Source: a virus | Direction: 5' to 3' (one strand) | DNA length: 53,051 nt | Virus record (IMG/VR): IMGVR_UViG_3300021368_002465 | Coordinates: 1-53,051 of that record | In this document: one piece after another, positions 25,429-32,213 of the stretch | Layout of the letters: each line of letters begins with the position of its first letter | How positions within the stretch are numbered: the first letter of the stretch is position 1 | Translations under genes and position numbers: made by a program | The notes under the pieces: model-generated | The model's database searches: none | What the model was told of the DNA's origin: nothing | What the model saw: the letters and a program-made list of their open reading frames with translations, nothing else

Positions 25429-26700
25429 ATGGCAAGAAGTTCAGGAGACACACTCTCATTAAATGCATTAGCAGGAGCAACGGGAAATACTCAAAATTCC
25501 AATGTATCCTTAAATACAATTAACGGTTCGGCTGGAACAGAAGTATCATTTGATGATTACGGAATTGATTCAGTTGGTTCAATATCAGGATATACTTACT
25601 TAGTAGAAGATACTTCTGATACTTATACACTTGGATTTACTGGTGCTGGAGGTAAATTTTCTTCTATATCTGGTAGATATCAAAACTTTACTTGGGCAAA
25701 AGATGAAATTGAAGTTGAAAGTGATATCACAATATCTTCAAACCAAGATGCAACAGCAACTGTAACTGCTAAAACTGATATAGGTGGTGCATCTCAAACA
25801 TTAATATCAATAACATCTAATCAACAAAATACTCTTCAAGTAACATTCGCTGATGGATTTAATGACCATGCAACAAACTATAATACTGTAAGAGAAAAAA
25901 CTATATATGTAGTTGATTCATATGATGGTAACTCTGATGCTCTTTGTTTATCATTGGATACTCCTATAACAAAGGCAGATGGAACAATCATATCAGCTGG
26001 TGATGTACAAGAAGGAGATGTTCTTAAAGGATTTGAAATAGCAACTTTAGGTGAAGATTCAGATGATGATTATCTAAATTGGTCTACAAATGATTTATCA
26101 ACAACATCGGAAGATGTAACAGTAACTAATATAGTATTTTCATTTGCAGATAGAATATACGATATAAACAATGGTGAATTACAAATTACAGGTGAACACC
26201 CAATGTTAGTTAAAGTAGATAATACATTTAAGTTCAAACCTGCTTTAGATATTCAAGTAGGAGAATATTTGGTAAAAGGAGATAACTCATTAGTAGAAGT
26301 TACTTCCAAAGAATCAACAGTTGGTTCAACCGAAGTTGTTTCAATAGATGTAGAAACTGAAGATACTTATTTAGTAAATGGATATATTACTCACAACAAA
26401 GGTGGTAATACATTTAGTGACCCTCTACCATCAGCGGTAACAGGTCTTTCTTATTCAGACCCTGATTTATCATGGACTGCATATACTGGAGCTAGTGATT
26501 ATTCTGTACAAGTAGATAATAATTCTGATTTCTCATCACCTATTATTAATAAAGGTAATTGGAATGATACATCAATGCAAGTTAGATTAGGTGCATCACC
26601 ATTTAACTTAACTGATGGTACTACATACTATGCAAGAGTAGCGGCTAGAAAAGGTGGAAGAATTGGAACTTACTCAAATACATTGACATTTGAAGCATAA
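25429..26700 (+). CDS. Virion-like protein with internal Hint (bacterial intein-like) domain and Fn3-like tail
   Basis: This is a 423-residue protein. Residues 1-172 are beta-rich and unassigned. A Hint domain spans Cys173 to Asn323 (151 residues): CLSLDTPITKADG at its N-terminus, TxxH block B at Thr254-His257 (TGEH), and a C-terminal YLVNGYITHN ending in His322-Asn323. The next residue is Lys324, not Cys/Ser/Thr, so ordinary protein splicing is unlikely. This matches type B bacterial intein-like domains, which mainly cleave themselves. Residues ~330-423 (VTGLSYSDPDLSWTAY, TTYYARVAARKGG) look like a fibronectin type III domain, which binds surfaces or glycans in many phages. Cleavage could release or rearrange that tip. 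There is no endonuclease insertion, so it is not a mobile intein. Confidence 0.75.
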   Translation: MARSSGDTLSLNALAGATGNTQNSNVSLNTINGSAGTEVSFDDYGIDSVGSISGYTYLVEDTSDTYTLGFTGAGGKFSSISGRYQNFTWAKDEIEVESDITISSNQDATATVTAKTDIGGASQTLISITSNQQNTLQVTFADGFNDHATNYNTVREKTIYVVDSYDGNSDALCLSLDTPITKADGTIISAGDVQEGDVLKGFEIATLGEDSDDDYLNWSTNDLSTTSEDVTVTNIVFSFADRIYDINNGELQITGEHPMLVKVDNTFKFKPALDIQVGEYLVKGDNSLVEVTSKESTVGSTEVVSIDVETEDTYLVNGYITHNKGGNTFSDPLPSAVTGLSYSDPDLSWTAYTGASDYSVQVDNNSDFSSPIINKGNWNDTSMQVRLGASPFNLTDGTTYYARVAARKGGRIGTYSNTLTFEA

Positions 26701-26726
26701 TATTTTATGTTTTCTAAAAATTTATA

Positions 26727-26734
26727 TATTTATA
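26727..26734 (+). promoter_or_regulatory. TATTTATA element
   Basis: It lies in a very AT-rich 67-nt gap, 33 nt before the ATG at 26768; the surrounding alternating TA makes this instance less certain than others. Confidence 0.35.
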
Positions 26735-26767
26735 TATATTAATGTAAAAACACAAAATTAATTAGTT

Positions 26768-27073
26768 ATGGCAAATACGCAAAAATTTACAGAACAAGAA
26801 ATTCAATCAATTAACGAATTGAAAAAATCAGTTAGTATTGTTTTCACACAATTAGGACAACTTTCTATTCAAAAGGCAAGAACAATTCAACAAATAGAAG
26901 AAAAAGAAGCTGCTTTAATACAAAAACATCAAGAGTTGGCTAATTCTGAACAAGAACTGTTCAAAGGATTGAATGAAAAGTATGGAGATGGGAATTATGA
27001 CCCTAATACTGGAGAATTTACACCAGTTGAATCAGAAGCTCCAGCTGAAGAGGAAGTAGCAGAAGAAAAATAA
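26768..27073 (+). CDS. Small coiled-coil protein with acidic tail
   Basis: This is a 101-residue protein. Residues ~8-75 are heptad-like and strongly helical (IQSINELKKSVSIVFTQLGQ, IQQIEEKEAALIQKHQELAN). The end is a Pro/Glu-rich tail (EAPAEEEVAEEK). Proteins of this shape are common next to structural genes in marine T4-like phages, and their function is not established. The gene lies between the Hint protein and the oxygenase with short gaps. A scaffold, chaperone or minor virion role is possible but cannot be decided from sequence. Confidence 0.7.
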   Translation: MANTQKFTEQEIQSINELKKSVSIVFTQLGQLSIQKARTIQQIEEKEAALIQKHQELANSEQELFKGLNEKYGDGNYDPNTGEFTPVESEAPAEEEVAEEK

Positions 27074-27087
27074 GCTTCCTTATTGAT

Positions 27088-27828
27088 ATGAAACACGAAT
27101 CATTTATTTTACCATTCCCTCATGTAGAAATTGAAAATCTAATCACCAAGGAAGAGAATGAATACTTGTATTCAGCTTCACTTGATGTATTATCACCATC
27201 TGAAGAAGATTTGAAATCTTACAAATATTGGGTTTTAGATGAGGATAGATATAAAATAGATGATTTTGGAATAGAGAACTTAACAAATGAAGAAAATAAG
27301 TTCTTAGTACAGAACAACCATGGAGTATTTTTGTACACACAAGAATATCTTGATATCCAAGATAGAGTTAATACTAGGTTAAGTAAAATACAGGCAGATA
27401 ATTTAGATAATTTTCCTATTCAAATTAATCCTAGTACTGGAAAAACGATGAAATGGAGTGTAAATTTATGTATTTCTAATGATTTACATGCACTTTATCC
27501 TCATTCAGATGATATTTATATTATAGGTGGTCATATGGGTTATGATGATAGAAAAACTATTGAAAAACTTGAACTACCTAGATATAAAGGAATTTTATTC
27601 GTAGGAGATTTAGATTTGGATTATAAAGATTACGGAACTAGATTTTATACGAAAGAAGAAAAAAATGATTCATCAAATCCATATGATGGGTTTGTAGAAG
27701 AAAAAGAAGTGAAATATATTCCTAGGAATGCTCACTTTTTCAAAACACAACCGAATAGTTATCATGGTACTGATTTCAAAGAAGGGTTTCCACACAAAAG
27801 AATATTTGGAACAATTTCTTATTATTAG
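27088..27828 (+). CDS. 2-oxoglutarate/Fe(II)-dependent oxygenase
   Basis: This 246-residue protein carries the double-stranded beta-helix iron site: HxD at His139-Asp141 (YPHSDD), distal His226 (NSYHG) and Arg238 (PHKRIF) 12 residues later as the expected 2-oxoglutarate anchor. A phrase ISNDLHALYPHSDD precedes the iron loop. These enzymes hydroxylate proteins, nucleotides or small molecules using O2 and 2-oxoglutarate; many marine T4-like phages carry them next to structural genes. The gene sits 14 nt after the coiled-coil gene and immediately before the tail sheath, so a virion-protein substrate is a reasonable guess. A second, unrelated-looking oxygenase lies at 46922. Confidence 0.75.
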   Translation: MKHESFILPFPHVEIENLITKEENEYLYSASLDVLSPSEEDLKSYKYWVLDEDRYKIDDFGIENLTNEENKFLVQNNHGVFLYTQEYLDIQDRVNTRLSKIQADNLDNFPIQINPSTGKTMKWSVNLCISNDLHALYPHSDDIYIIGGHMGYDDRKTIEKLELPRYKGILFVGDLDLDYKDYGTRFYTKEEKNDSSNPYDGFVEEKEVKYIPRNAHFFKTQPNSYHGTDFKEGFPHKRIFGTISYY

Positions 27829-27910
27829 TACAAAAAATATTTTTCGGTGAAGTTATTAATACTTATATAAGAGTATATTATACAAAAAAATTAACTAAGG
27901 AGTAAATAAA

Positions 27911-30286
27911 ATGGCAGAAAAGATTGTATCACCTGGTGTATTTACGAGAGAAAACGACCTTTCTTTCTTATCACAAGGGATTGGCGAAATCGGAGCAGCA
28001 ATAATTGGACCTTTCCATAAAGGGCCTGCTTTCGTACCAACCGTTGTTAATACACAATCAGAATTCGAAGAAATATTCGGTACACCGAATGGAGACTACT
28101 ATTCAGGATATACCGTACAAAATTACCTAAGAGAAGCTGGTGTGGCTACTATTGTTCGTGTAGGACATATTGGTGGTTATACACAAAGTAAACCTCTAGG
28201 TATTAAATTAAGTGGAGTTGGAACTAAAGATGACCAAATAATTGGTATTCTTCATGCAACTGATAACTTAGCATTAGATGTTGAGTTAAACGATACCACA
28301 GTAATAAATTCATCACCCTCAGCATCAGCATTTGAGATTTCAGGTTCTTTATTAGGAACTGCAATTTCAGCATCTGTACTTCCATCAGCTGGAAATGATA
28401 TATCAGATGTATTTGGTGAAGATGCTTTCGGTAGTAAAAACGTATATTCATACAAATATTTTGAAAATGCAGCAACAAACTTTGCTGACCACTTAACTAA
28501 TAGTGGTTCACAAGTTTCACTTGTTGAATTAGCAGACCAAGATTTTTCACATGATGTTCAACACGCTTCCACTCCTTGGATACAATCACAGTTGATTTCT
28601 GGTGAAAGACATAACTTATTTAAGTTACATACCCTTGGTGATGGTAATTATGCAAATACAGAATATAAAGTATCTATCTTTAATGTAAAAGCAGCTGGTA
28701 CTTCAAATGCAACTGATTATGGAACTTTCTCAATTGCTATTCGTTCATTTGGTGATACTGATAAAAGAAAAGTAGTACTAGAAACATTTAACAATGTAAC
28801 ACTAGACCCTGCATCACCTAACTATATTAAGAAAGCAATAGGTGACCAAAACATCACTATTGATGCAGTTGGAAAAATGACAATGAATGGTGATTATGCA
28901 AATCGTTCTAAGTTTGTTAGAGTTGAATGTATCGCTGAAGGTGCATCACCTGTAACTGCAGTACCATTTGGACATGGTGCTTATACTAATCCAATTTTAG
29001 TAGGTGGTTCAGAATCAGATATTCCTGCAGTAATTTTCTCTACTGGTTCAGCTGATAACAACTCATCAAAATCAGTAGTTTACTCTGGTATTGACTTAGA
29101 AAGTAACCTTATTAAGATTGATAACAAAGGATATTTAGCACCACTACCTGCTTCGGCAACTATTGGTGGAAATACTGCTTTCTCATTCGATGCAAATATC
29201 AATGTTTCAGGTGGTACTAAGAATCATCAAGATGATGGATATGGAACATTTAACTTCGGTTATACTATATCTACATCAGATGATGCTTCAACAATTAACA
29301 AAAGACAATTTACAGTAGGATTCCAAGGTGGATTCGATGGTAAGGCTCCAACAATAAAATCGGCTAAAGCTGATGATTCAGAATGGGGAGCAGGAAATAC
29401 ACAAGGATTTAACTTATCAACTTCAACGGCTAGTGGTTCAGTTGCTTATGTAAAGGCAATTAACTCAGTATCTAATCCAGATGATTTCGATATCAACTTG
29501 GTATCTGCACCTGGTGTTGTAAGAAGATTACACTCTTATGTATTTGATAAAGTAACTGATATGGTAGAGGCTAGAGAAGATGCATTCTTCATCGGTGATA
29601 CAACTGATAAGAATGATACAATTGCTCAGGCAATCTTACAAGGAGAATCAGTTGATTCTAACTATGTAGGTACTTACTACCCATGGGTTAAAACAATCGA
29701 TTCAAGAACTAATAAGTTAACTTCAGTTCCACCATCAGTATTGATGCCAGGAATATACGCTGAAAATGATGCAGTTGCTGCTGAATGGTTTGCACCAGCT
29801 GGATTGAATAGAGGTGGTATCACAGGAGCTGTTTCTGTACTAAACAGATTAACACATGCTGAAAGAGATACACTATATGAAGGAAAGATTAATCCAATCG
29901 CTTCGTTCCCTGGTGAAGGTATCGTTGCATTTGGACAGAAAACTCTACAAGATAGAGCATCTGCACTTGATAGAATCAACGTAAGAAGATTATTAATCAA
30001 AGTTAAGAAATACATTGCTTCTACTTCAAGATACTTAGTATTTGAACAGAATACATCTCAAACTAGAGGAAAATTCTTAAATACTGTGAATCCTTATTTA
30101 GAAGGAATACAACAAAGACAAGGACTTTACGCTTTTAGAGTAGTAATGGACGAATCAAATAACACACCAGACGTTATCGATAGAAATATCTTGGCAGGGG
30201 CTATTTATTTACAACCTACAAAAACGGCTGAATTCATTGTAATTGATTTCAACATTTTACCAACAGGAGCATCGTTCTCGGCATAA
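27911..30286 (+). CDS. Contractile tail sheath protein (T4 gp18-like)
   Basis: This 791-residue protein is close to but longer than T4 gp18 (659). The N-terminus has the sheath hallmark SPGVFTRENDLSFLSQG...GAAIIGPFHKGPAFVP, then FGTPNGDYYSGYTVQNYLRE. The C-terminal ~180 residues have AGLNRGGITGAVSVLNRLTH, RDTLYEGKINPIASFPGEGI, QDRASALDRINVRRLLIKVK and a final YLQPTKTAEFIVIDFNILPT, the conserved inner core that interlocks sheath subunits around the tube. The middle is variable and outward facing. It has a good AAGGAG ribosome-binding site 9 nt before the ATG. The tube gene follows as in T4. It is a late gene, though no exact TATTTATA is present; a variant TACTTATA lies ~45 nt upstream. Confidence 0.95.
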   Translation: MAEKIVSPGVFTRENDLSFLSQGIGEIGAAIIGPFHKGPAFVPTVVNTQSEFEEIFGTPNGDYYSGYTVQNYLREAGVATIVRVGHIGGYTQSKPLGIKLSGVGTKDDQIIGILHATDNLALDVELNDTTVINSSPSASAFEISGSLLGTAISASVLPSAGNDISDVFGEDAFGSKNVYSYKYFENAATNFADHLTNSGSQVSLVELADQDFSHDVQHASTPWIQSQLISGERHNLFKLHTLGDGNYANTEYKVSIFNVKAAGTSNATDYGTFSIAIRSFGDTDKRKVVLETFNNVTLDPASPNYIKKAIGDQNITIDAVGKMTMNGDYANRSKFVRVECIAEGASPVTAVPFGHGAYTNPILVGGSESDIPAVIFSTGSADNNSSKSVVYSGIDLESNLIKIDNKGYLAPLPASATIGGNTAFSFDANINVSGGTKNHQDDGYGTFNFGYTISTSDDASTINKRQFTVGFQGGFDGKAPTIKSAKADDSEWGAGNTQGFNLSTSTASGSVAYVKAINSVSNPDDFDINLVSAPGVVRRLHSYVFDKVTDMVEAREDAFFIGDTTDKNDTIAQAILQGESVDSNYVGTYYPWVKTIDSRTNKLTSVPPSVLMPGIYAENDAVAAEWFAPAGLNRGGITGAVSVLNRLTHAERDTLYEGKINPIASFPGEGIVAFGQKTLQDRASALDRINVRRLLIKVKKYIASTSRYLVFEQNTSQTRGKFLNTVNPYLEGIQQRQGLYAFRVVMDESNNTPDVIDRNILAGAIYLQPTKTAEFIVIDFNILPTGASFSA

Positions 30287-30310
30287 TTAATTAAAAATAA
30301 AAAAGAACTA

Positions 30311-30318
30311 TATTTATA
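30311..30318 (+). promoter_or_regulatory. TATTTATA element
   Basis: It lies between sheath and tube genes, 22 nt before the ATG at 30341, followed by AGGAGA. This would give the highly expressed tube gene its own start. Confidence 0.5.
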
Positions 30319-30340
30319 GTAGTTAATAGGAGATAAAAAA

Positions 30341-30829
30341 ATGGCAGAAGTATTAGAATTTAACGATATGTTCTACACGAACTTCGAACCGAAGATGAAG
30401 AACAGATACATCATGGAAATTGATGGTATCGCTTCTTATCTTATCAAAGCGGCTAACAGACCTTCAATTACATTTGAACCTGTTGTTCTAGACCATATCA
30501 ACGTAAAGAGAAAATTAAAAGGAAAAGGTGAGTGGCAAGATGTAGAGGTTACTCTATATGACCCAATCGTACCAAGTGGTGCACAACAAGTAATGGAGTG
30601 GGTAAGAACATCTCACGAATCTATTACAGGTAGAGATGGATATGCTGATTTCTATAAAAAAGATATCGATATCTATATGTTAGGACCAGTTGGAGATAAA
30701 ATCGAAAATTGGAAACTAAAAGGTGCATTCATTAACAGTGCAGTATTTAATGATTTAGACTGGGCTTCTAATGACCCATCAGAAATCACTTTAACACTTT
30801 CTTACGATTACGCTATATTAGAATACTAA
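30341..30829 (+). CDS. Tail tube protein (T4 gp19-like)
   Basis: This 162-residue protein matches the size of T4 gp19 (163). Typical features are an N-terminal FNDMFYTNFEPKMKNRYIMEIDGI, the phrase IKAANRPSI, the central loop ISGxxxWxDVEVTLYDPIVPSG with QQVMEWVRT, and the C-terminal WKLKGAFINSAVFNDLDWAS...ITLTLSYDYAILEY. It forms hexameric rings stacked inside the sheath through which DNA passes. A strong terminator follows, so the sheath-tube pair may be a separate abundant transcript. Confidence 0.92.
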   Translation: MAEVLEFNDMFYTNFEPKMKNRYIMEIDGIASYLIKAANRPSITFEPVVLDHINVKRKLKGKGEWQDVEVTLYDPIVPSGAQQVMEWVRTSHESITGRDGYADFYKKDIDIYMLGPVGDKIENWKLKGAFINSAVFNDLDWASNDPSEITLTLSYDYAILEY

Positions 30830-30860
30830 TACAAACAATACTTTTGATACTTCCATATAA

Positions 30861-30890
30861 AAGGTTCTCTTAGTGAGAACCTTTTTTTTT
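30861..30890 (+). terminator. Rho-independent terminator after tail tube gene
   Basis: AAGGTTCTC (30861-30869) pairs perfectly with GAGAACCTT (30875-30883) around TTAGT and leads into a run of T's. Position 30873, sometimes taken as an upstream start for the next gene, is in its loop. Confidence 0.92.
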
Positions 30891-30910
30891 ACAACTTTTT
30901 CAAAATTATA

Positions 30911-30918
30911 TATTTATA
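30911..30918 (+). promoter_or_regulatory. TATTTATA element after terminator
   Basis: It lies 20 nt downstream of the terminator T-run and 23 nt before the ATG at 30942, a clean terminator-promoter pair. Confidence 0.5.
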
Positions 30919-30941
30919 TACAAACAATAAAAATTAAGTTT

Positions 30942-31700
30942 ATGGCAAATTATGATTTTCCAACAGAAATAATCTCATTACCATCACAAGGTAAAGGTTA
31001 TCCTGAGAGTAATCCTCTCTCGAAGGGAACCGTTGAGATAAAATATATGACTGCAAGAGAAGAAGAAATTCTCGCATCGCAGAATCTAGTGAGAAAGGGG
31101 GTGGTGATAGATAAGTTATTCGAATCAATTATAGTTGAAAAAGAAATTAACGTAGATGATATCTTATTAGGGGATAAAAATGCAATACTACTTGCAACTC
31201 GTGTACTAGGTTATGGTCCAGAGTATAAGATACAACTCACTAACTCAATAGGAGAACAACAAGAGGAAATAGTTGATTTAGGTAAAGTACAAACAAAAGA
31301 AATTGATTTTGATAAACTTTCACCAGACAACAAATACGAATTCACCACACCACATGGAGGAAATAAGTTAGAATATAAAATTTTAACTCATGGTGATGAG
31401 AAAAAAATTGATGCTGATATCAAAGCACTACAAAGATTAAATAAAGGTAGTGTTGCAGCTGAATTAACAACAAGATATAGATATATGATTCTATCAGTAG
31501 ATGGGGAATCAGATACTAAAACAATAACAAATTTCATTAACAATAAGTTTATAACTCGTGATACCAAAGCGTTTAGAGAACACATACAAACGATAACACC
31601 CGATATCGTTATGGAGTTCGAGTTTGTAGATGATGAGACGGGAGAAGGAGAGGTTAGGTCCATTCCCATGGGCGTTGGGTTTTTTTGGCCTACCGAGTAA
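30942..31700 (+). CDS. Tail assembly chaperone / T4 gp26-like baseplate protein, zero-frame product
   Basis: This is a 252-residue protein starting MANYDFPTEIISLPSQGKGY. The phrases LPSxGxxYPxxxPLxxGxVEI, MTAREEEIL and LxGDKNAILLATRVLGYGPEY are hallmarks of the T4 gp26-type (T4_baseplate) family. Related proteins often carry a CxxC zinc site after YGxEY, but that is absent here (QLTNSIGEQQEE). I chose the ATG at 30942 because an upstream in-frame ATG at 30873 lies in the terminator loop. The gene ends in TTTs and TGG CCT ACC GAG TAA. A +1-frame extension overlaps the 3' end (see 31687-31917). Its place immediately before the tape measure gene matches lambda G-type tail chaperones. Confidence 0.75.
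   Translation: MANYDFPTEIISLPSQGKGYPESNPLSKGTVEIKYMTAREEEILASQNLVRKGVVIDKLFESIIVEKEINVDDILLGDKNAILLATRVLGYGPEYKIQLTNSIGEQQEEIVDLGKVQTKEIDFDKLSPDNKYEFTTPHGGNKLEYKILTHGDEKKIDADIKALQRLNKGSVAAELTTRYRYMILSVDGESDTKTITNFINNKFITRDTKAFREHIQTITPDIVMEFEFVDDETGEGEVRSIPMGVGFFWPTE
31677..31686 (+). other. Candidate programmed frameshift site, GGG + seven T
   Basis: Zero-frame codons here are GGG TTT TTT TGG. A +1 slip of the TTT-TTT pair keeps full pairing on the seven-T run and enters the 31687-31917 frame; a -2 slip reaches the same frame with one extra Phe. The zero-frame stop follows at 31698-31700. Confidence 0.6.
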
Positions 31701-31917
31701 CTACTCAGTTATACTCCATCAACAGATTTTTGAAATGTGTTATTATGGTAATGGATTTACTCAAGAAGGAGTTTACAGATTACCGATACATATTAGGAGA
31801 TTTTACTACAAACAACTTTCTGATACAAAGAAGAAAGAATCAGATGATGTAAAGAAATCTCAAAGACAACAAGGAGGTTCTTCCCCAAAAGGACCAAATG
31901 TAAGAGTGAGGAAATAA
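31687..31917 (+). CDS. Frameshift extension of tail assembly chaperone (T part of a G/GT-like pair)
   Basis: The +1 frame encodes 76 residues from GLPSNYSVILHQQIFEMCYY through GFTQEGVYRLPIHIRRFYYK, ending with a Lys/Gln-rich basic tail. The LHxQIFxxCYYGxGFxxExVYxLPIxxRRFYYxxL pattern is typical of the second domain of phage tail chaperones that bind the tape measure protein. The coherent protein begins right at the frameshift site. The first in-frame ATG inside it (31735) has no ribosome-binding site and would drop the LHQQIFE part. The fusion product would be about 324 residues. The stop codon lies in the loop of a terminator hairpin. Independent initiation at 31735 or 31630 is the alternative. 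Confidence 0.65.
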   Translation, partial: GLPSNYSVILHQQIFEMCYYGNGFTQEGVYRLPIHIRRFYYKQLSDTKKKESDDVKKSQRQQGGSSPKGPNVRVRK

Positions 31918-31933
31918 TTTCCTCACTTTTTTT
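31905..31933 (+). terminator. Rho-independent terminator with a stop codon in its loop
   Basis: AGTGAGGAAA (31905-31914) pairs perfectly with TTTCCTCACT (31918-31927); the three-base loop is the TAA stop of the frameshift extension. A T-run follows. Ribosomes translating the extension would cover the hairpin, so termination may depend on frameshifting. Confidence 0.9.
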
Positions 31934-31941
31934 ATGCTCTA

Positions 31942-31949
31942 TATTTATA
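31942..31949 (+). promoter_or_regulatory. TATTTATA element after terminator
   Basis: It lies 8 nt beyond the terminator T-run and 21 nt before the ATG at 31971, in front of the tape-measure gene set. The context TATATTTATAG also matches the -7 box of the early-type promoters. Confidence 0.5.
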
Positions 31950-31970
31950 GTAGTATAATTGGAGATTAAT

Positions 31971-32210
31971 ATGAAGATAACTAAAAAACAATTAAGAGAA
32001 CTTAAATCTAAGCCTTATTTTCAGAACGAAGGTTTTATATCAAGACTATTTGCTAGAAAACTTGGAAAATTATTAAAAAAAGATAATGATTTCAAAAAGG
32101 CAGTAGATAATTTAGATAACTCAATGGAAAACTTAAGAAAGCAAATAATTGATGCAGAAAAAAATGGTATCAAGATTCCACCTGGAATGAAAAAATATGC
32201 TGGAATGTAA
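31971..32210 (+). CDS. Small basic helical protein before tape measure
   Basis: This is a 79-residue protein beginning MKITKKQLRELKSKPYFQNE. The start MKITKxQLRxLxxE is a recurring N-terminal signature of small proteins in marine T4-like phages, of unknown role. The rest is helical and Lys-rich (FKKAVDNLDNSMENLRKQII), ending PPGMKKYAGM. I chose the ATG at 31971 because GGAG lies 7 nt upstream; a TTG at 31959 is less likely. It is 3 nt from the tape measure start and probably co-translated, so a tape-measure chaperone or minor tail role is a fair guess. Confidence 0.65.
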   Translation: MKITKKQLRELKSKPYFQNEGFISRLFARKLGKLLKKDNDFKKAVDNLDNSMENLRKQIIDAEKNGIKIPPGMKKYAGM

Positions 32211-32213
32211 TAA

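Noticed and set aside
25429-26700. Mobile intein with homing endonuclease
   Set aside because: The Hint segment is only 151 residues, with no LAGLIDADG or HNH motif, and the residue after Asn323 is Lys.
30873-30941. Upstream start for the gp26-like gene
   Set aside because: It lies in the loop and arm of a strong terminator and before the promoter-like box; 30942 begins the conserved sequence.
31630-31917. Independent gene starting at 31630
   Set aside because: Its first ~19 codons read the gp26-like gene out of frame; family-like sequence begins only at the T-run, which fits frameshifting better.
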